Origin: Bacillus halotolerans
GTDB lineage: Bacteria; Bacillota; Bacilli; Bacillales; Bacillaceae
Direction of reading: 5' to 3'
Assembly (NCBI RefSeq): GCF_001517105.1
Contig: NZ_LPVF01000009.1
Location: 179,742 to 243,741, forward strand
DNA length: 64,000 nt
The notes under the pieces were generated by a model. It worked only from the letters and a program-made list of their open reading frames with translations. It ran no database searches and had not been told where the DNA came from. The translations under genes were made by a program, and so were the position numbers. Every line of letters begins with the position of its first letter. Positions within the stretch are counted from its first letter, which is position 1. Shown piece by piece: positions 42,732 to 53,022 of this stretch.

Positions 42732-43364
42732 TCAATTTAAACCAGTTTTAATACCAAAGCCCACTAACATGATTCCCGTTATTTTTTGAAAAGCTTTCTG
42801 GAACTTTGGGTTTTTCATCCATTTTTTTGCGTAATCAATGATATAAACGAGAAAGAGAAACCATAACACCGCTAACAGGGTGAGAATTGAAGCTAAAATA
42901 ATAAGCTGCTGGTTTACATTTCCCTTCAGATTGATGAATTGGGGCATGATCGTGACATAGACCAAAACCGTTTTGGGATTGAGAATGTTACTGAGTGAAC
43001 CTTGCATAAAGGAAGATTTATAGTGTCGTTTCGGAGAAATTGCTGCGGTTTTTGCCTGAGCTTGCATGTCGTCTAAAGAAAACATATTTTTTGCAAAAAA
43101 ACTTTTTATCCCTAAATAAATTAAGTATGCTGCTCCCAAATATTTGATTGTTGTAAAAAGAATCACCGACTTGGCAATGACCATTGATAAACCTAGAATG
43201 GCAATAACCGTCCAAAAAGAAAGTCCCGTTGCCAATCCGAGAATATTATATCGGCCAGCCTTTGCGCCATACCTAAGGGTATTTTTCATAACAAGCATCG
43301 TATCTGCTCCTGGAATGATAACCATCATGGCAGCGATCGGTATGTATGCGAGTAAGCTGTGCAT
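42732..43364 (-). CDS. yrhP: LysE/RhtB-family amino-acid exporter YrhP
   Basis: The 210-residue protein has six membrane segments and the family signature AAMMVIIPGADTMLVMKNTL (PGP-type loop) near the start, and GSLSNILNPKTVLVYVTIMP in the second half. RhtB-type proteins export amino acids such as threonine or homoserine lactone. It diverges from yrhO, which may be its regulator. Confidence 0.94.
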   Translation of the reverse strand: MHSLLAYIPIAAMMVIIPGADTMLVMKNTLRYGAKAGRYNILGLATGLSFWTVIAILGLSMVIAKSVILFTTIKYLGAAYLIYLGIKSFFAKNMFSLDDMQAQAKTAAISPKRHYKSSFMQGSLSNILNPKTVLVYVTIMPQFINLKGNVNQQLIILASILTLLAVLWFLFLVYIIDYAKKWMKNPKFQKAFQKITGIMLVGFGIKTGLN

Positions 43365-43517
43365 GTTCTTTCCCCCTTTAAATGAATCCCCTTAACATAT
43401 AGTGACTACTAAAGTAACTCCCTGCAAAAAGTGTATCAATACGTTTGGAAAAAATCAATCTGGTTTGTTAAAATAGCGATTACAAAGGCAGCGACTGCTC
43501 TTTATATTGGAGGATGT

Positions 43518-44345
43518 ATGAAGGAAAATATGTTAGACATTTTAAAAAACCTCAATTTTACCGAATATGAATCAAAAGCTTATCTGGCATTATTGCAAGA
43601 ATCGCCTTTAACCGGCTATGCGGTAGCCAAAAATTCCGGCGTGCCTCGTTCAAAAATATATGAAGTCTTGGAAAGCCTTGTCTTAAGAGGAGATGTTTTT
43701 GTAAGCCACGGAAACACGCCTCAGTATGTCCCTGTACCCGCTAAAGAACTGATTAAAAACCGACGGCTCAAAGCGGAAGAGAATTTTGACCAGGCTGAAA
43801 AATACTTTGAAAAATTCGAACAGACCGCAAATGACCGGGAAAATATCTGGAATATTACCGGCCGCAGTGAAATTCTTGAAAAGGTGAAGGCTTGTATATT
43901 GTCAGCAAAAAAAAGAATCCTCTTGGAGATCTGGAAAGAGGATTTCAAAGAGGTGGAATCAGAGCTGAGACAGGCGGCAAATAAAGGTGTCATAGTCACC
44001 ATTATTGCCTACGGAGATATCGCATCTGATTTTGCTAATGTGTACCTTCATGATATGAGCAGTGAAATTACAGAAGAGTATGACGGACGGTGGCTTGTAT
44101 ATAGCGGAGATGATTCAGAAGTAGTAGCAGGTATTGTCTCTCTTGGCAACGATAGCCGTGCTGCATGGACGATGCATGTAGGTTTAGTCATGCCTATTAC
44201 AGAAGTGATCATTCATGATCTGTATCTCATGGAAATTATGAAGAAGCATAGAGGGCTTTTAGAAGATAGTTTTGGAAAAAACCTCATCCAGTTACGACGC
44301 AAATTTTCAATCCACTCAGATTTTAAAAAACATTACTTGGAATAG
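43518..44345 (+). CDS. yrhO: TrmB-family transcriptional regulator YrhO
   Basis: The 275-residue protein starts at the ATG after TTGGAGG; the longer frame lacks a site. A winged helix (LNFTEYESKAYLALLQESPL, AKNSGVPRSKIYEVLESLVL, about 10-75) and a coiled-coil (about 85-115) precede a phospholipase-D-like effector domain (NITGRSEILEKVKACILSAK) that in TrmB proteins binds sugars. The ligand in B. subtilis is unknown. Confidence 0.93.
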   Translation: MKENMLDILKNLNFTEYESKAYLALLQESPLTGYAVAKNSGVPRSKIYEVLESLVLRGDVFVSHGNTPQYVPVPAKELIKNRRLKAEENFDQAEKYFEKFEQTANDRENIWNITGRSEILEKVKACILSAKKRILLEIWKEDFKEVESELRQAANKGVIVTIIAYGDIASDFANVYLHDMSSEITEEYDGRWLVYSGDDSEVVAGIVSLGNDSRAAWTMHVGLVMPITEVIIHDLYLMEIMKKHRGLLEDSFGKNLIQLRRKFSIHSDFKKHYLE

Positions 44346-44377
44346 AACACATGATATTTCCTGTATACCATGTAACC

Positions 44378-44414
44378 AAAAAACATGGCTTGTATCAACA
44401 AGTCATGTTTTTTT
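44378..44414 (+). terminator. terminator of yrhO
   Basis: AACATGGCTTG / CAAGTCATGTT stem with an eight-T run. Confidence 0.85.
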
Positions 44415-44514
44415 ATGCAACTCCCCCATTAATAGGGTCTTTTCCGTTTATTTTTAAGCAATTGATCCTCCTCTCCCGCTCCTGATCACTTTTTTTAAAA
44501 AAATAATATCTGCG

Positions 44515-44542
44515 CAAACTATTTTTCAAACTGCCCCGTCTA
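44515..44542 (+). promoter_or_regulatory. autoregulated SigV-type ECF promoter
   Basis: CAAAC at 44515-44519 and CGTCTA at 44537-44542, 17 bases apart, fit the -35 and -10 elements of B. subtilis ECF promoters; the CGTC -10 is shared by SigV, SigM and SigX. SigV is known to drive its own operon. Confidence 0.75.
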
Positions 44543-44596
44543 TCCTAGGTAACATCCTACGATATACGTATATTCAAAAAGGAGCCCTTTATTGCA

Positions 44597-45097
44597 ATGA
44601 AGAAAAAACAAACAATAAAAGCGTTGCTTGTCACGTGTATAACTGACCATAAGCAAGATTTCTACAGGTTAGCCTTCAGTTATGTGAAAAATCAAGATGA
44701 CGCATTAGATATTATTCAGGAATCTATAAAAAAAGCGCTCAGCTCAGTTGAAACGGTCAGAAACCCTGAGACGATAAAAAGCTGGTTTTATAAAATCTTA
44801 GTACGTACAGCTATCGATTTTTTACGAAAACAAAAAAAGGTAAAGGTGATGGATGACGAAACGATTGAGTTTTTAAGCTCCGGAAAGGAAGATCACTATA
44901 AGGACACTGATCTTCATGAAGCGCTCGACGAATTGCCGTCCCACTATAAAACAATTATTATTTTGCGTTTTTTTGAAGACCTCAAACTAGAAGAAATTGC
45001 GGAAATTACAGGGGAAAACATGAATACCGTCAAAACGCGCCTTTACAGAGCATTGAAGCTGATGCGCATTCAGTTGACGAAGGAGGATCTTTCTTAA
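44597..45097 (+). CDS. sigV: ECF sigma factor SigV
   Basis: The 166-residue sigma factor has region 2 (FYRLAFSYVKNQDDALDIIQ, IKSWFYKILVRTAIDFLRKQ) and region 4 (LPSHYKTIIILRFFEDLKLE, EIAEITGENMNTVKTRLYRA). SigV responds to lysozyme and turns on oatA and dlt-type defences. Its stop overlaps the rsiV start by one base, so anti-sigma and sigma are translationally coupled. Confidence 0.97.
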   Translation: MKKKQTIKALLVTCITDHKQDFYRLAFSYVKNQDDALDIIQESIKKALSSVETVRNPETIKSWFYKILVRTAIDFLRKQKKVKVMDDETIEFLSSGKEDHYKDTDLHEALDELPSHYKTIIILRFFEDLKLEEIAEITGENMNTVKTRLYRALKLMRIQLTKEDLS

Positions 45098-45954
45098 TGG
45101 ATAAGAGATTACAGCAATTAAGAGAAGAATATAAAAATGTCCAGATTCCTAAAGAACTGGATATCGTTGTCGAAACAGCCCTTCAGCAAAAACCAAAAAA
45201 GAAAAGAATCGTCATGTGGCCGACATCAGCAGCTGTCGCGGCAGCTATTTTATTCACTGCACTTGTTAACATCAACCCAGATGCAGCTCAAGCGATGTCA
45301 AAAATCCCTGTCATCGGCAAGATCGTCAAAGCCATCACTTTTATTGAGATCAAAGAAGAGAAAGATGAATCAAGCATCGATGTCAAAACGCCTGCTCTGT
45401 CGGGACTTTCTAATAAAGAGCTTGAAAACAGCATCAACCAGAAATATTTGAAAGAAAGCAAGCAGATGTATAAAGAATTTATACAGTCCACATCCAAAAA
45501 CAAAAAAGGACATCTCAGCATCTACAGTGATTACGAGACAGTAACAGACACGCCAGATTTAATTTCTATTCGGCGTAATATTGAAAAAACACAAGCATCA
45601 TCTTACACACAAAGCCGTTATATCACAATTGACAAAAAGAATGATATCTTACTTACATTAAAAAGCTTATTTAAAGATGACCGCTATATCAAAGTCATCA
45701 GCCAAAACATCAAAGAACAAATGAAACAGCAAATGAAGGAAGATCCAAATAAAATCTATTGGGTCACTGACGAGGATGCAGAACCATTCAAACACATTCA
45801 GCCTGATCAAACGTTTTATATTACAGAAGACCATAAACTTGTGATTTCATTTGATGAATATGAAGTTGCCCCCGGCTATATGGGCGTTACAGAGTTTAAA
45901 ATTCCGACCAGCGTCATCTCAAATCTGCTCATGGGAGAACGTTATGTTCGATAA
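45097..45954 (+). CDS. rsiV: anti-sigma factor and lysozyme receptor RsiV
   Basis: The 285-residue type II membrane protein has a short cytoplasmic sigma-binding part (1-40, with the KKRI basic end), one membrane helix (about 43-63, VMWPTSAAVAAAILFTALVN) and a large extracytoplasmic DUF3298/DUF4163-type domain that binds lysozyme. On binding, signal peptidase and then RasP cut RsiV and free SigV. A segment of AMSKIPVIGKIVKAITFIEI follows the helix, near the site-1 cleavage region. Immediately upstream is sigV. Confidence 0.96.
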   Translation: MDKRLQQLREEYKNVQIPKELDIVVETALQQKPKKKRIVMWPTSAAVAAAILFTALVNINPDAAQAMSKIPVIGKIVKAITFIEIKEEKDESSIDVKTPALSGLSNKELENSINQKYLKESKQMYKEFIQSTSKNKKGHLSIYSDYETVTDTPDLISIRRNIEKTQASSYTQSRYITIDKKNDILLTLKSLFKDDRYIKVISQNIKEQMKQQMKEDPNKIYWVTDEDAEPFKHIQPDQTFYITEDHKLVISFDEYEVAPGYMGVTEFKIPTSVISNLLMGERYVR

Positions 45955-46082
45955 CAGAAAAACATCCATGTCATCATCTGTCATGGGTGTTTACCCTTTC
46001 GCAAAGGACCTGACAAATATCAAGAAGGCGTAACCTTGCAGCCAAAACAACGAGAATATCTGCACATGATTGGAGGAATACC

Positions 46083-47981
46083 ATGTATCACAAGACACAG
46101 CATCACCGCTACATCACTGGACTCGATGGCCTTCGGGCTTTTGCCGTCCTGGCAGTTATCGCTTATCACCTAAACTTCAATTGGGCTAACGGAGGCTTCA
46201 TCGGAGTTGATATCTTTTTTGTATTATCAGGCTACTTAATTACATCTATTATATTGCCGGCACATGGAAATGATATCAGCCTTGATTTTCGGGACTTTTG
46301 GGTGCGCCGAATTCGGCGGCTTCTGCCAGCGGCTTACCTTATGATCATTTCCGCTGTTATTTGGGTCGTCGTGTGCAACCGGGAACTTTTGCACACTGTG
46401 CGCGGAGATGCCATCTCTTCTCTCTTTTACATGAGTAATTGGTGGTTTATTTTTCATAAACTCTCGTATTTTGATAGCTTTGGATCCCCGTCACCGCTTA
46501 AAAATCTTTGGTCATTGGCAATTGAAGAGCAATTTTATATTGTATGGCCGATGTTTTTGGTTGCTGGAATGTACATATTTAAAAACCGTGCGAAACTGGC
46601 GGCAGCGGTGTCGTTGCTTGCGCTCTGTTCAGCCGTGATGATGAGCGTACTGTATGAACCCGGCGGAGATCCGAGTCGCGTGTACTACGGCACAGATACT
46701 CGTTCGTTTGAACTTCTGATAGGATGTGCTCTGGCTCTGATATGGCCGATGAAAAGGCTGTCTTCCAACAGGCTGCCATACAAACTGAAGCGCCTTTTGC
46801 ATGTCACAGAACTTTCGGCGTTTTGTATTTTAGTTTTGTGTGTCTATTTTACAGATGAATACGAACCTTTTCTTTACAGAGGCGGAATGTTTTTAATAAG
46901 CATTACAGCCGCGGTCCTTATTGCATGTGTATCCCATCCGAGCAGCTTTTTGGGCATTCTGCTGTCATGGAGGCCTCTTCGTTGGCTTGGAACGAGGTCT
47001 TACGGTATTTATCTTTGGCACTACCCTATTATTGTGTTAAGCACGCCGGTTCAAGAAATCGGAAACCCTGTTTTTTGGCATATTGCGCTAAAGATCATCG
47101 CTACATTTATACTCGCCGAGCTATCCTATCATTTTATTGAGAAGCCGATACGGACAGAAGGGGTTAAGTCATTTTTCCGCCGGGCTTTTATTCATAGAAT
47201 TCGGGAATGGAAAACGACATCTGTCATCAGCAAAATGTCAATTGGCTTCGTCATTCTCGCTATGCTTATTTTTGCAGGGGGACTGTCAGGGATAGCCGGA
47301 GAGAAAAAACATCCGCAATGGACGTATAGTACACAAGAAACAAGCGCTGACACAAACCAGACGTCAGAGCATAGAAAGATGGCAGCATCCGATAAAGACG
47401 GAGAAAACAAATCCAAACAAAAAACAACAGCCTCAACTAAAGACCAAGAGGAATCGAAGGCAAACGGACAGGAGACTAAGAAAAAAAAGGACGTAAAATC
47501 TCAGAAAGAACCGGCAGCTGCTGATAAAGAAGTATTAGCAATAGGGGATTCCGTCATGCTTGATATCGCCTCCAGCCTCCGTCAGTCTCTTTCACATGTC
47601 ATAATTGATGGGAAGGTGGGAAGACAAATGTCTCAAGCTTTAGAACTGACACAGGAATACAAGTCTTTTAATCAGCCGAATAAATCTGTCATCATTGAAC
47701 TGGGAACCAATGGCTACTTTACAAACAGCCAAATCGATCAATTGCTTACATCTTTCTCAAAAGCTCATATCTATCTTGTCAATACGCGGGTTCCCCGGCA
47801 ATGGGAAAGCAAGGTGAATGAAGCTTTGCGGCAGCAGGCTAACACGCATAACAATATTACGTTGGTTGACTGGCATACAGAAGCTCTCCAGCATCCGGAG
47901 TATTTCACCCCTGACGGCGTACACTTGATTCCCCAAGGGGCTGAAGCTTTAACCGCTCTTATCGTTCGGGCAATAAAATAG
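46083..47981 (+). CDS. oatA: peptidoglycan O-acetyltransferase OatA
   Basis: The 632-residue protein (also yrhL) has an acyltransferase-3 membrane domain with about 11 helices (ITGLDGLRAFAVLAVIAYHL, GGFIGVDIFFVLSGYLI, NLWSLAIEEQFYIVWPM), a Lys/Ser-rich linker (about 425-480) and an extracellular SGNH esterase-like domain with catalytic Ser in LAIGDSVMLDIASSLR and the Asp/His pair in TPDGVHLIPQG. It acetylates muramic acid at O-6 and gives lysozyme resistance. GGAGGAAT precedes the ATG. Confidence 0.96.
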   Translation: MYHKTQHHRYITGLDGLRAFAVLAVIAYHLNFNWANGGFIGVDIFFVLSGYLITSIILPAHGNDISLDFRDFWVRRIRRLLPAAYLMIISAVIWVVVCNRELLHTVRGDAISSLFYMSNWWFIFHKLSYFDSFGSPSPLKNLWSLAIEEQFYIVWPMFLVAGMYIFKNRAKLAAAVSLLALCSAVMMSVLYEPGGDPSRVYYGTDTRSFELLIGCALALIWPMKRLSSNRLPYKLKRLLHVTELSAFCILVLCVYFTDEYEPFLYRGGMFLISITAAVLIACVSHPSSFLGILLSWRPLRWLGTRSYGIYLWHYPIIVLSTPVQEIGNPVFWHIALKIIATFILAELSYHFIEKPIRTEGVKSFFRRAFIHRIREWKTTSVISKMSIGFVILAMLIFAGGLSGIAGEKKHPQWTYSTQETSADTNQTSEHRKMAASDKDGENKSKQKTTASTKDQEESKANGQETKKKKDVKSQKEPAAADKEVLAIGDSVMLDIASSLRQSLSHVIIDGKVGRQMSQALELTQEYKSFNQPNKSVIIELGTNGYFTNSQIDQLLTSFSKAHIYLVNTRVPRQWESKVNEALRQQANTHNNITLVDWHTEALQHPEYFTPDGVHLIPQGAEALTALIVRAIK

Positions 47982-47987
47982 ATTAGC

Positions 47988-48018
47988 AAAAAAGAGGTCC
48001 TGCTTAGACCTCTTTTTT
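47988..48018 (+). terminator. terminator after oatA
   Basis: AAGAGGTC / GACCTCTT stem with a T run. It suggests that yrhK downstream is either reached by read-through or has its own promoter. Confidence 0.85.
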
Positions 48019-48109
48019 GCTATCCTGCAGGTTGAAAACCGCTTTTAAAAAAGGATTGCCTGTCACATAGATGACATGGACCAGGCATAAAACCTAATCT
48101 ATTGGAAAT

Positions 48110-48193
48110 TTATATTCTGCATTCTAAAATTATTCCTTCCGCTTCGTTCTCAAATTCACCTAATACGATAATAACCTTCGATTCTTTATTCAT
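48110..48193 (-). CDS. 27-residue micropeptide candidate
   Basis: The frame MNKESKVIIVLGEFENEAEG then IILECRI is preceded by AAGGGGGTGG at seven bases, an exceptionally strong ribosome site. It lies on the minus strand downstream of oatA in a gap without other genes. No similarity recognised; the support is the ribosome site and the amphipathic sequence. Confidence 0.45.
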   Translation of the reverse strand: MNKESKVIIVLGEFENEAEGIILECRI

Positions 48194-48410
48194 ATTGCCA
48201 CCCCCTTCGTTTATGATCTATTTATATTACAATGTTTTTCAATTTTTGTTAATGAATAGGCGTAAGAAAACTCACAATCCCCCGCCCTTCCTAACTTGAG
48301 AAATGGCTGACCTGTATATGGTCCTCATCATTTTTATTTCTAGCTGTGAAGCCCTTATGTTTACCTATCGTTTACGTGAGGGTAAGTAAATATAGAATGG
48401 AGGGATCATC

Positions 48411-48698
48411 GTGGAAGCTAATGCAGAAAAAGAGATGAAAAAGCAAATAAATCGATACGAGCTTTTTTTCAAAAAACGATATAAAGTTCTCTATACAGTA
48501 AACGATTTTATCATTGGCGCTTTATTTTTAATCGGCAGCTTTTTCTTCTTTTACGATGAATTAATGTCTGCAGGGATATGGCTGTTTGCGGTTGGCAGCT
48601 TCCTGCTTTTAATCAGACCGACGATTCGTTTGGTTCATGATTTTCATTACAGAAAACATCTTGAGCGTCTATATCATCATGGAACATCCTCTGACTAG
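48411..48698 (+). CDS. yrhK: YrhK membrane protein
   Basis: The 95-residue protein begins at GTG after GGAGGGATC and has two membrane helices (about 31-50 and 54-72) with the family pattern NRYELFFKKRYKVLYTVNDF, IGALFLIGSFFFF and GIWLFAVGSFLLLIRPTIRL. YrhK-like proteins are widespread and uncharacterised. It follows oatA in the SigV locus. Confidence 0.93.
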   Translation: MEANAEKEMKKQINRYELFFKKRYKVLYTVNDFIIGALFLIGSFFFFYDELMSAGIWLFAVGSFLLLIRPTIRLVHDFHYRKHLERLYHHGTSSD

Positions 48699-49028
48699 CT
48701 TGAAGTGTGAGGAAGCGAACAGATGAATGCATAGTCTCAAATCGGACAGTCTAACTCAAACGGCAGGATGAGATGCAAGAATAAAAAGGAAAAAACGCTT
48801 GATTAAGTTTCTGGAAAATTAAACTCCAAGATACAAATATATAACTTTATAACTATTTATTTATAAAAAACCAGAAAAAAACCTAAAGTTTTATATCTTT
48901 CGGACGATAATAATAACAAGGCCGGCGCGATACTCCCTATAACATCCTTTTCAGTAGATTTCAATATCGTGCCGGTTTTTTTCACATGCTAAAGCAATCC
49001 CGCCATCTCTGGCGGGATTTATTTTTGC
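48699..49028. other. 330-base region between yrhK and cypB
   Basis: Only hairpins are seen: AATCCCGCC / GGCGGGATT at 48996-49020 next to the cypB stop, and a longer AACAAGGCCGGC...GTGCCGGTTTTTTT structure at about 48919-48981 facing forward, a possible yrhK terminator. No gene is supported. Confidence 0.55.
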
Positions 49029-52000
49029 TTACATTCCAGTCCATACATCTTTTACATAACGTTTTTGATCTTGCAGCTTCTTCAGCCATTCTGCTGACGC
49101 TTCCTGACTTGCTCCTTTGCCAGCTTCATAAGCCGCACGCAGTGTGTTCTCTACTTCAGGAGCCATTTGCGCACCATCGCCGCATATATAAACGTGCGCA
49201 CCTTTTTCGATCAGTGAAATTAATTTCTGTGCATCTTGATTTAGCAAGTGCTGAACATATACTTTTGGTTCGTCTTCCATTCGTGAATAGCATCGATGGA
49301 CTGTTACCAAACCGGCTTTTTCCGCCTGATCAAGCTCTTCTTTATAAAGATCGTCATGATCAGGACGCCGGCATCCGAAGTATAAATGAGCTTCGCCAAG
49401 CGCACTTCCTTCCTTCTTCAGAACGGATCTGGCCTGGATGAAACCTCTGAATGGCGCAATTCCTGTACCCGGTCCCACCATAATCAGCGGGGTTTCGGGA
49501 TCATTAGGCAGCTGGAATCCAGATTGCGGCGTCCGAATGAAACAGGCAACCGTATCACCTTGACGGAGTCCGGCTAAGTAATTGGATGCAACGCCCTTGT
49601 ATTCCCCGCGTCCGCTCCAAGCTGAGGCCTTTACAACTCCCACCGTCATACTGACCCTATTTGCTTTGACCTTCGGTGAGCTTGAAATTGAATAATATCT
49701 TGGCTTTAGTGATGGCAAAAGCTCTAAAAACCGTTCAAACGGCATTTCGCAGGCCGGATAGTCCTCTAACAGATCCAGCATTGTCACACGTTTTGTCAGA
49801 ACCTGTTCCTTGTACATTTCATCACTCGATACAAGCAATTCCAGCTCTTTTTTATGAGGCGGGCATACTGTATATGAAGCCAGCTCACGAAGCTGAAGCC
49901 TTGAAGCAGAATCCTGCAGCTCTACGTAAGATGATAATAACTCCGTCACTCTGATCGGCCGATCCAGCGGAAGGTGAGCCATATGCGGGCTGCCGTTCAT
50001 TTTTATCACAGCCTGCGGCTGCAAATCGAATCGGTTGAGAACCCGTTGAACCAGCTCTTGGCTGTTTTTCGGCAATATTCCGATGTGGTCGCCTTCTTTA
50101 TACGTTTTTGAGTCAGGGAGCTCCAATTCTATATGACGCGTCGAACGCAAACTGCTTGCTGTCTGAAGCTCATGGTTTTCAAGAACGATACCTTCAAACG
50201 CGCCATACGCTTTAGCAAGCGGTGTCTCTGTTGCTTCACTGAGGAATGTAATGGATAGTGACGGCTTCGTTTCTTTCTCGGTTATTTCATTCACGTGAAA
50301 GGCTTCCATTGTTTCCTTCCAAAAGCGGTTCTCCCAAGACTCGCGATGGCTTTCAAAGTCATCGGCCGCATCGCCTTCCCCAATGGATGTCAATCGTGAT
50401 GCTCCTTTTGATGCCATCATGTCATCGATAAGCCGAGGAATTCGCTGATACGTGCTGGCCCAGCTCCGGTTTCCGCAGCCGAATACCGCATAGGAAACAT
50501 CCTTTAATTGACCTTCCTCCAACTCTCCCAGCCACTCAACAAAGCCAGCAGCATTATCAGGCGGCGCTCCGTTATATGAGGCAGTCACAATGACAACAGC
50601 GCCTTGGTCGGGGAGTTTTCCAATGTAATCATCAAGAGGTGCAGTTTCCGCTGTAAAGCCGAGCCGGCGCCCGTAAGCTGCCAATTCACCTGCCATGCCT
50701 TCTGCGGTGCCGAGATTTGAACCGTAAAGAACGAGTAAAGGTGTGCCGTGTTTAGGTTTTGTCTCGTTTTCCTTCGTTTCGTGCGCGGTGCCAGTCTGTT
50801 CTTTTTTCTGAACATTCATTTGGACCGTTTTCCTTGGTTTCACTGTAATTTTAAAATCATCCGGTTTAATTGTTAATGCCTCTTTGATTTTGAGCTCGTA
50901 ACCAGTGTGATTCATCAATTCAAAGTGCTTTAATACAAGTCCGAGAACCATTGTCGCTTCTTGAAGCGCAAACTGCATCCCGATACACGCGCGCTGGCCG
51001 TTTCCAAACGGTTTATACGCATGGTGAGGAATATTCTCAGGGTTTTCAAACCGTTCCGGACGAAAATCTTCTGCATCTTCACCCCAAGCGTTTTGATCTC
51101 TGTGAAGTTTTGGGATCAAGACGGAGACGGGCTGTCCTTTACTGATAGGGTATTCGCCGCCTAAAACTGTATCCTCCTTGGCATAAAGAGAAAAAGCGGG
51201 CGCTGTCGGATACAGCCTAAGCGTTTCATTGAGAACCATCCGAACATATTTCAGCTGCTGAATGTGTTTATATTCAGGCGTGTCTTCCGTTAACACGCGA
51301 TCGGCTTCCTCTTGAGCTTTTTTAAGTTTTTCCGGATGTTTAAGCAGACAGTAAATCGCAAAGGAAAGCAAGCCGCTCGTTGTTTCATGGCCTGCGATTA
51401 AAAACGTGATGATTTGATATCTGATGTTTTCATCATCCAGTGTCTCACCCGTTACAGGATCTTTCGCATAAAGCATGAGCGATAACAGATCCTTAATGTT
51501 TTGGTCCGGGTTTGCTTTTCGCTCTGCTATAATTCTGTCAACCAGCGAATTCATCACTTCGATATCCTTTTGGAACTGCTGTCTCGTTTTGACCATCATC
51601 TTATCCTGCAGGCCCAGTCTTTTTGTTTGGTTCATTCCCTCTTTTAAAGCCCGGAGCATGCTGGTGATAAACGGATGCTGCGTATCACGGTAAAAGCTGT
51701 TAAACCGGTAGTTAAATCCGCATAACCCGATGGTATCAAGCGTCAGGCGGGTCATATCGTCCGCCACGTCAATTTCTTCATTCGGATTCAGCCGGCTCCA
51801 TTTTTGAATCAGCTGTGTCGCGATATCCAGCATCATAGAATGATAGCCTTTCATTGCTTTTTGACTGAAGCTCGGCAGCAGAATACGATGGGCTTTCTGC
51901 CAATTCGGCTCGTGCGTCCAGCTAGTAAACAACCCGTCTCCTCCGAACTCACGCACTTTCAGCAAGCCTTTTCCAAGGTTTTTGTCAAATCGGCTCTCGT

Positions 52001-52193
52001 CACACACTTCAGCAACGAGTTCATGGCCTGATACGAAAACGCCGGATACACCAGGAAAATCGAAACGGAAAATCGGCCCTAACTCATCAGCAATCCGCCA
52101 TAAGGATTGGGAAAGCTGTTCCTTTTCCAAATGCGGGAGGTTTTTTAAAGGTCCGTATGTTTTCGGCTGAGGTATTGCACTTGCCTGTTTCAT
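49029..52193 (-). CDS. cypB: self-sufficient fatty-acid hydroxylase, cytochrome P450-reductase fusion
   Basis: The 1054-residue protein (yrhJ, CYP102A3 type) fuses a P450 domain (about 1-455; [15 protein letters not shown] in the I helix, ETLR, and the haem loop [15 protein letters not shown] with the Cys ligand) to a diflavin reductase (FMN domain [18 protein letters not shown] from about 485; FAD site [16 protein letters not shown] site [12 protein letters not shown] and final YVKDVWTGM). It hydroxylates long-chain fatty acids near the omega end. The start is the ATG six bases after AAAGGAAG. bscR lies upstream in one operon. Confidence 0.97.
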   Translation of the reverse strand: MKQASAIPQPKTYGPLKNLPHLEKEQLSQSLWRIADELGPIFRFDFPGVSGVFVSGHELVAEVCDESRFDKNLGKGLLKVREFGGDGLFTSWTHEPNWQKAHRILLPSFSQKAMKGYHSMMLDIATQLIQKWSRLNPNEEIDVADDMTRLTLDTIGLCGFNYRFNSFYRDTQHPFITSMLRALKEGMNQTKRLGLQDKMMVKTRQQFQKDIEVMNSLVDRIIAERKANPDQNIKDLLSLMLYAKDPVTGETLDDENIRYQIITFLIAGHETTSGLLSFAIYCLLKHPEKLKKAQEEADRVLTEDTPEYKHIQQLKYVRMVLNETLRLYPTAPAFSLYAKEDTVLGGEYPISKGQPVSVLIPKLHRDQNAWGEDAEDFRPERFENPENIPHHAYKPFGNGQRACIGMQFALQEATMVLGLVLKHFELMNHTGYELKIKEALTIKPDDFKITVKPRKTVQMNVQKKEQTGTAHETKENETKPKHGTPLLVLYGSNLGTAEGMAGELAAYGRRLGFTAETAPLDDYIGKLPDQGAVVIVTASYNGAPPDNAAGFVEWLGELEEGQLKDVSYAVFGCGNRSWASTYQRIPRLIDDMMASKGASRLTSIGEGDAADDFESHRESWENRFWKETMEAFHVNEITEKETKPSLSITFLSEATETPLAKAYGAFEGIVLENHELQTASSLRSTRHIELELPDSKTYKEGDHIGILPKNSQELVQRVLNRFDLQPQAVIKMNGSPHMAHLPLDRPIRVTELLSSYVELQDSASRLQLRELASYTVCPPHKKELELLVSSDEMYKEQVLTKRVTMLDLLEDYPACEMPFERFLELLPSLKPRYYSISSSPKVKANRVSMTVGVVKASAWSGRGEYKGVASNYLAGLRQGDTVACFIRTPQSGFQLPNDPETPLIMVGPGTGIAPFRGFIQARSVLKKEGSALGEAHLYFGCRRPDHDDLYKEELDQAEKAGLVTVHRCYSRMEDEPKVYVQHLLNQDAQKLISLIEKGAHVYICGDGAQMAPEVENTLRAAYEAGKGASQEASAEWLKKLQDQKRYVKDVWTGM

Positions 52194-52209
52194 AAACATC
52201 TTCCTTTCT

Positions 52210-52800
52210 TTATTCTTCTGAAGTCAATGAATGAAGTTTAATCGCATCCCAGCAGCATTGCTCCAATTCAGAAATCAAATCAGCATTCATCTCTATATCA
52301 CCTTGTTGCACAAGCTGATACAACTTGAGAAATGCGCCTAATACAATCGCAATTAATACATTGGAGGGCAAGGAGCGGATCACTCCTTCTGTTTTTCCCT
52401 TGTTAAAAAAATCGTCAAGCATTTGAGTCAGGTTTTCTATCATTTTTTTGCTTGTTTCATTTAAATAGTGAGCATCCTTTTTCGTTTCAAGGAAAAAAAG
52501 CGCGTAGTCGCTCTCCTTCGTAAATTGAACGAGACAGCAAAATATGTGGCGAAAGCCCTCTCTGACAGGCATTTCAGAATAATTTCGCTTTACCTTTTCT
52601 GAAAAGCGCTGAATGCTTTCTTGAAACAAAACATTGACGAGTGTTTCTTTGCTGTCAAAGTAGCGATAAATCGTGCCTGTACCCACTTCAGCTCTTTTTG
52701 CTATCATTGGGATGGTGGTGGCATCAAATCCTCTTTCCGTAAAAAGCGAGAGCGATGCCTTCATGATCAAATCGTATTTACTGATAAGTGCGGATGCCAT
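52210..52800 (-). CDS. bscR: TetR-family repressor BscR
   Basis: The 196-residue repressor has an N-terminal helix-turn-helix ([40 protein letters not shown]) and an all-helical ligand domain. BscR (yrhI, close to FatR) represses bscR-cypB and is released by fatty acids. It is 16 bases upstream of cypB on the same strand. A TetR-type operator lies in front of it. Confidence 0.95.
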   Translation of the reverse strand: MASALISKYDLIMKASLSLFTERGFDATTIPMIAKRAEVGTGTIYRYFDSKETLVNVLFQESIQRFSEKVKRNYSEMPVREGFRHIFCCLVQFTKESDYALFFLETKKDAHYLNETSKKMIENLTQMLDDFFNKGKTEGVIRSLPSNVLIAIVLGAFLKLYQLVQQGDIEMNADLISELEQCCWDAIKLHSLTSEE

Positions 52801-52827
52801 GTAAACTTAAAACCTCCGATTCATTTA

Positions 52828-52845
52828 GGAATGAACATTCATTCC
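52828..52845. promoter_or_regulatory. BscR/FatR-type operator
   Basis: GGAATGAACATTCATTCC is an almost perfect palindrome (TGAAc..ATTCA core) 28 bases before the bscR start codon, with a further half site (TTTGTTCATAAA) beside it. The pattern fits TetR regulators of fatty-acid P450 genes. Confidence 0.82.
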
Positions 52846-53022
52846 GTTTGTTCATAAATGATATCCACTCTGTCTCGAATCACCTCTTACCCATTCTTAT
52901 GTTTATAGTTTATATGAAAAAAACTTTTTTTAATATAAATGCTATGCAAAAAATATAAAATTAAGAAAATATACCCAAATCCCTGAATGTCAGAAGTCTG
53001 GATATATTTCCCGAGAAATTTT

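Noticed and set aside
48102-48299. 65-codon forward frame downstream of oatA
   Set aside because: No ribosome site; it is antisense to the 27-codon frame with a strong site.
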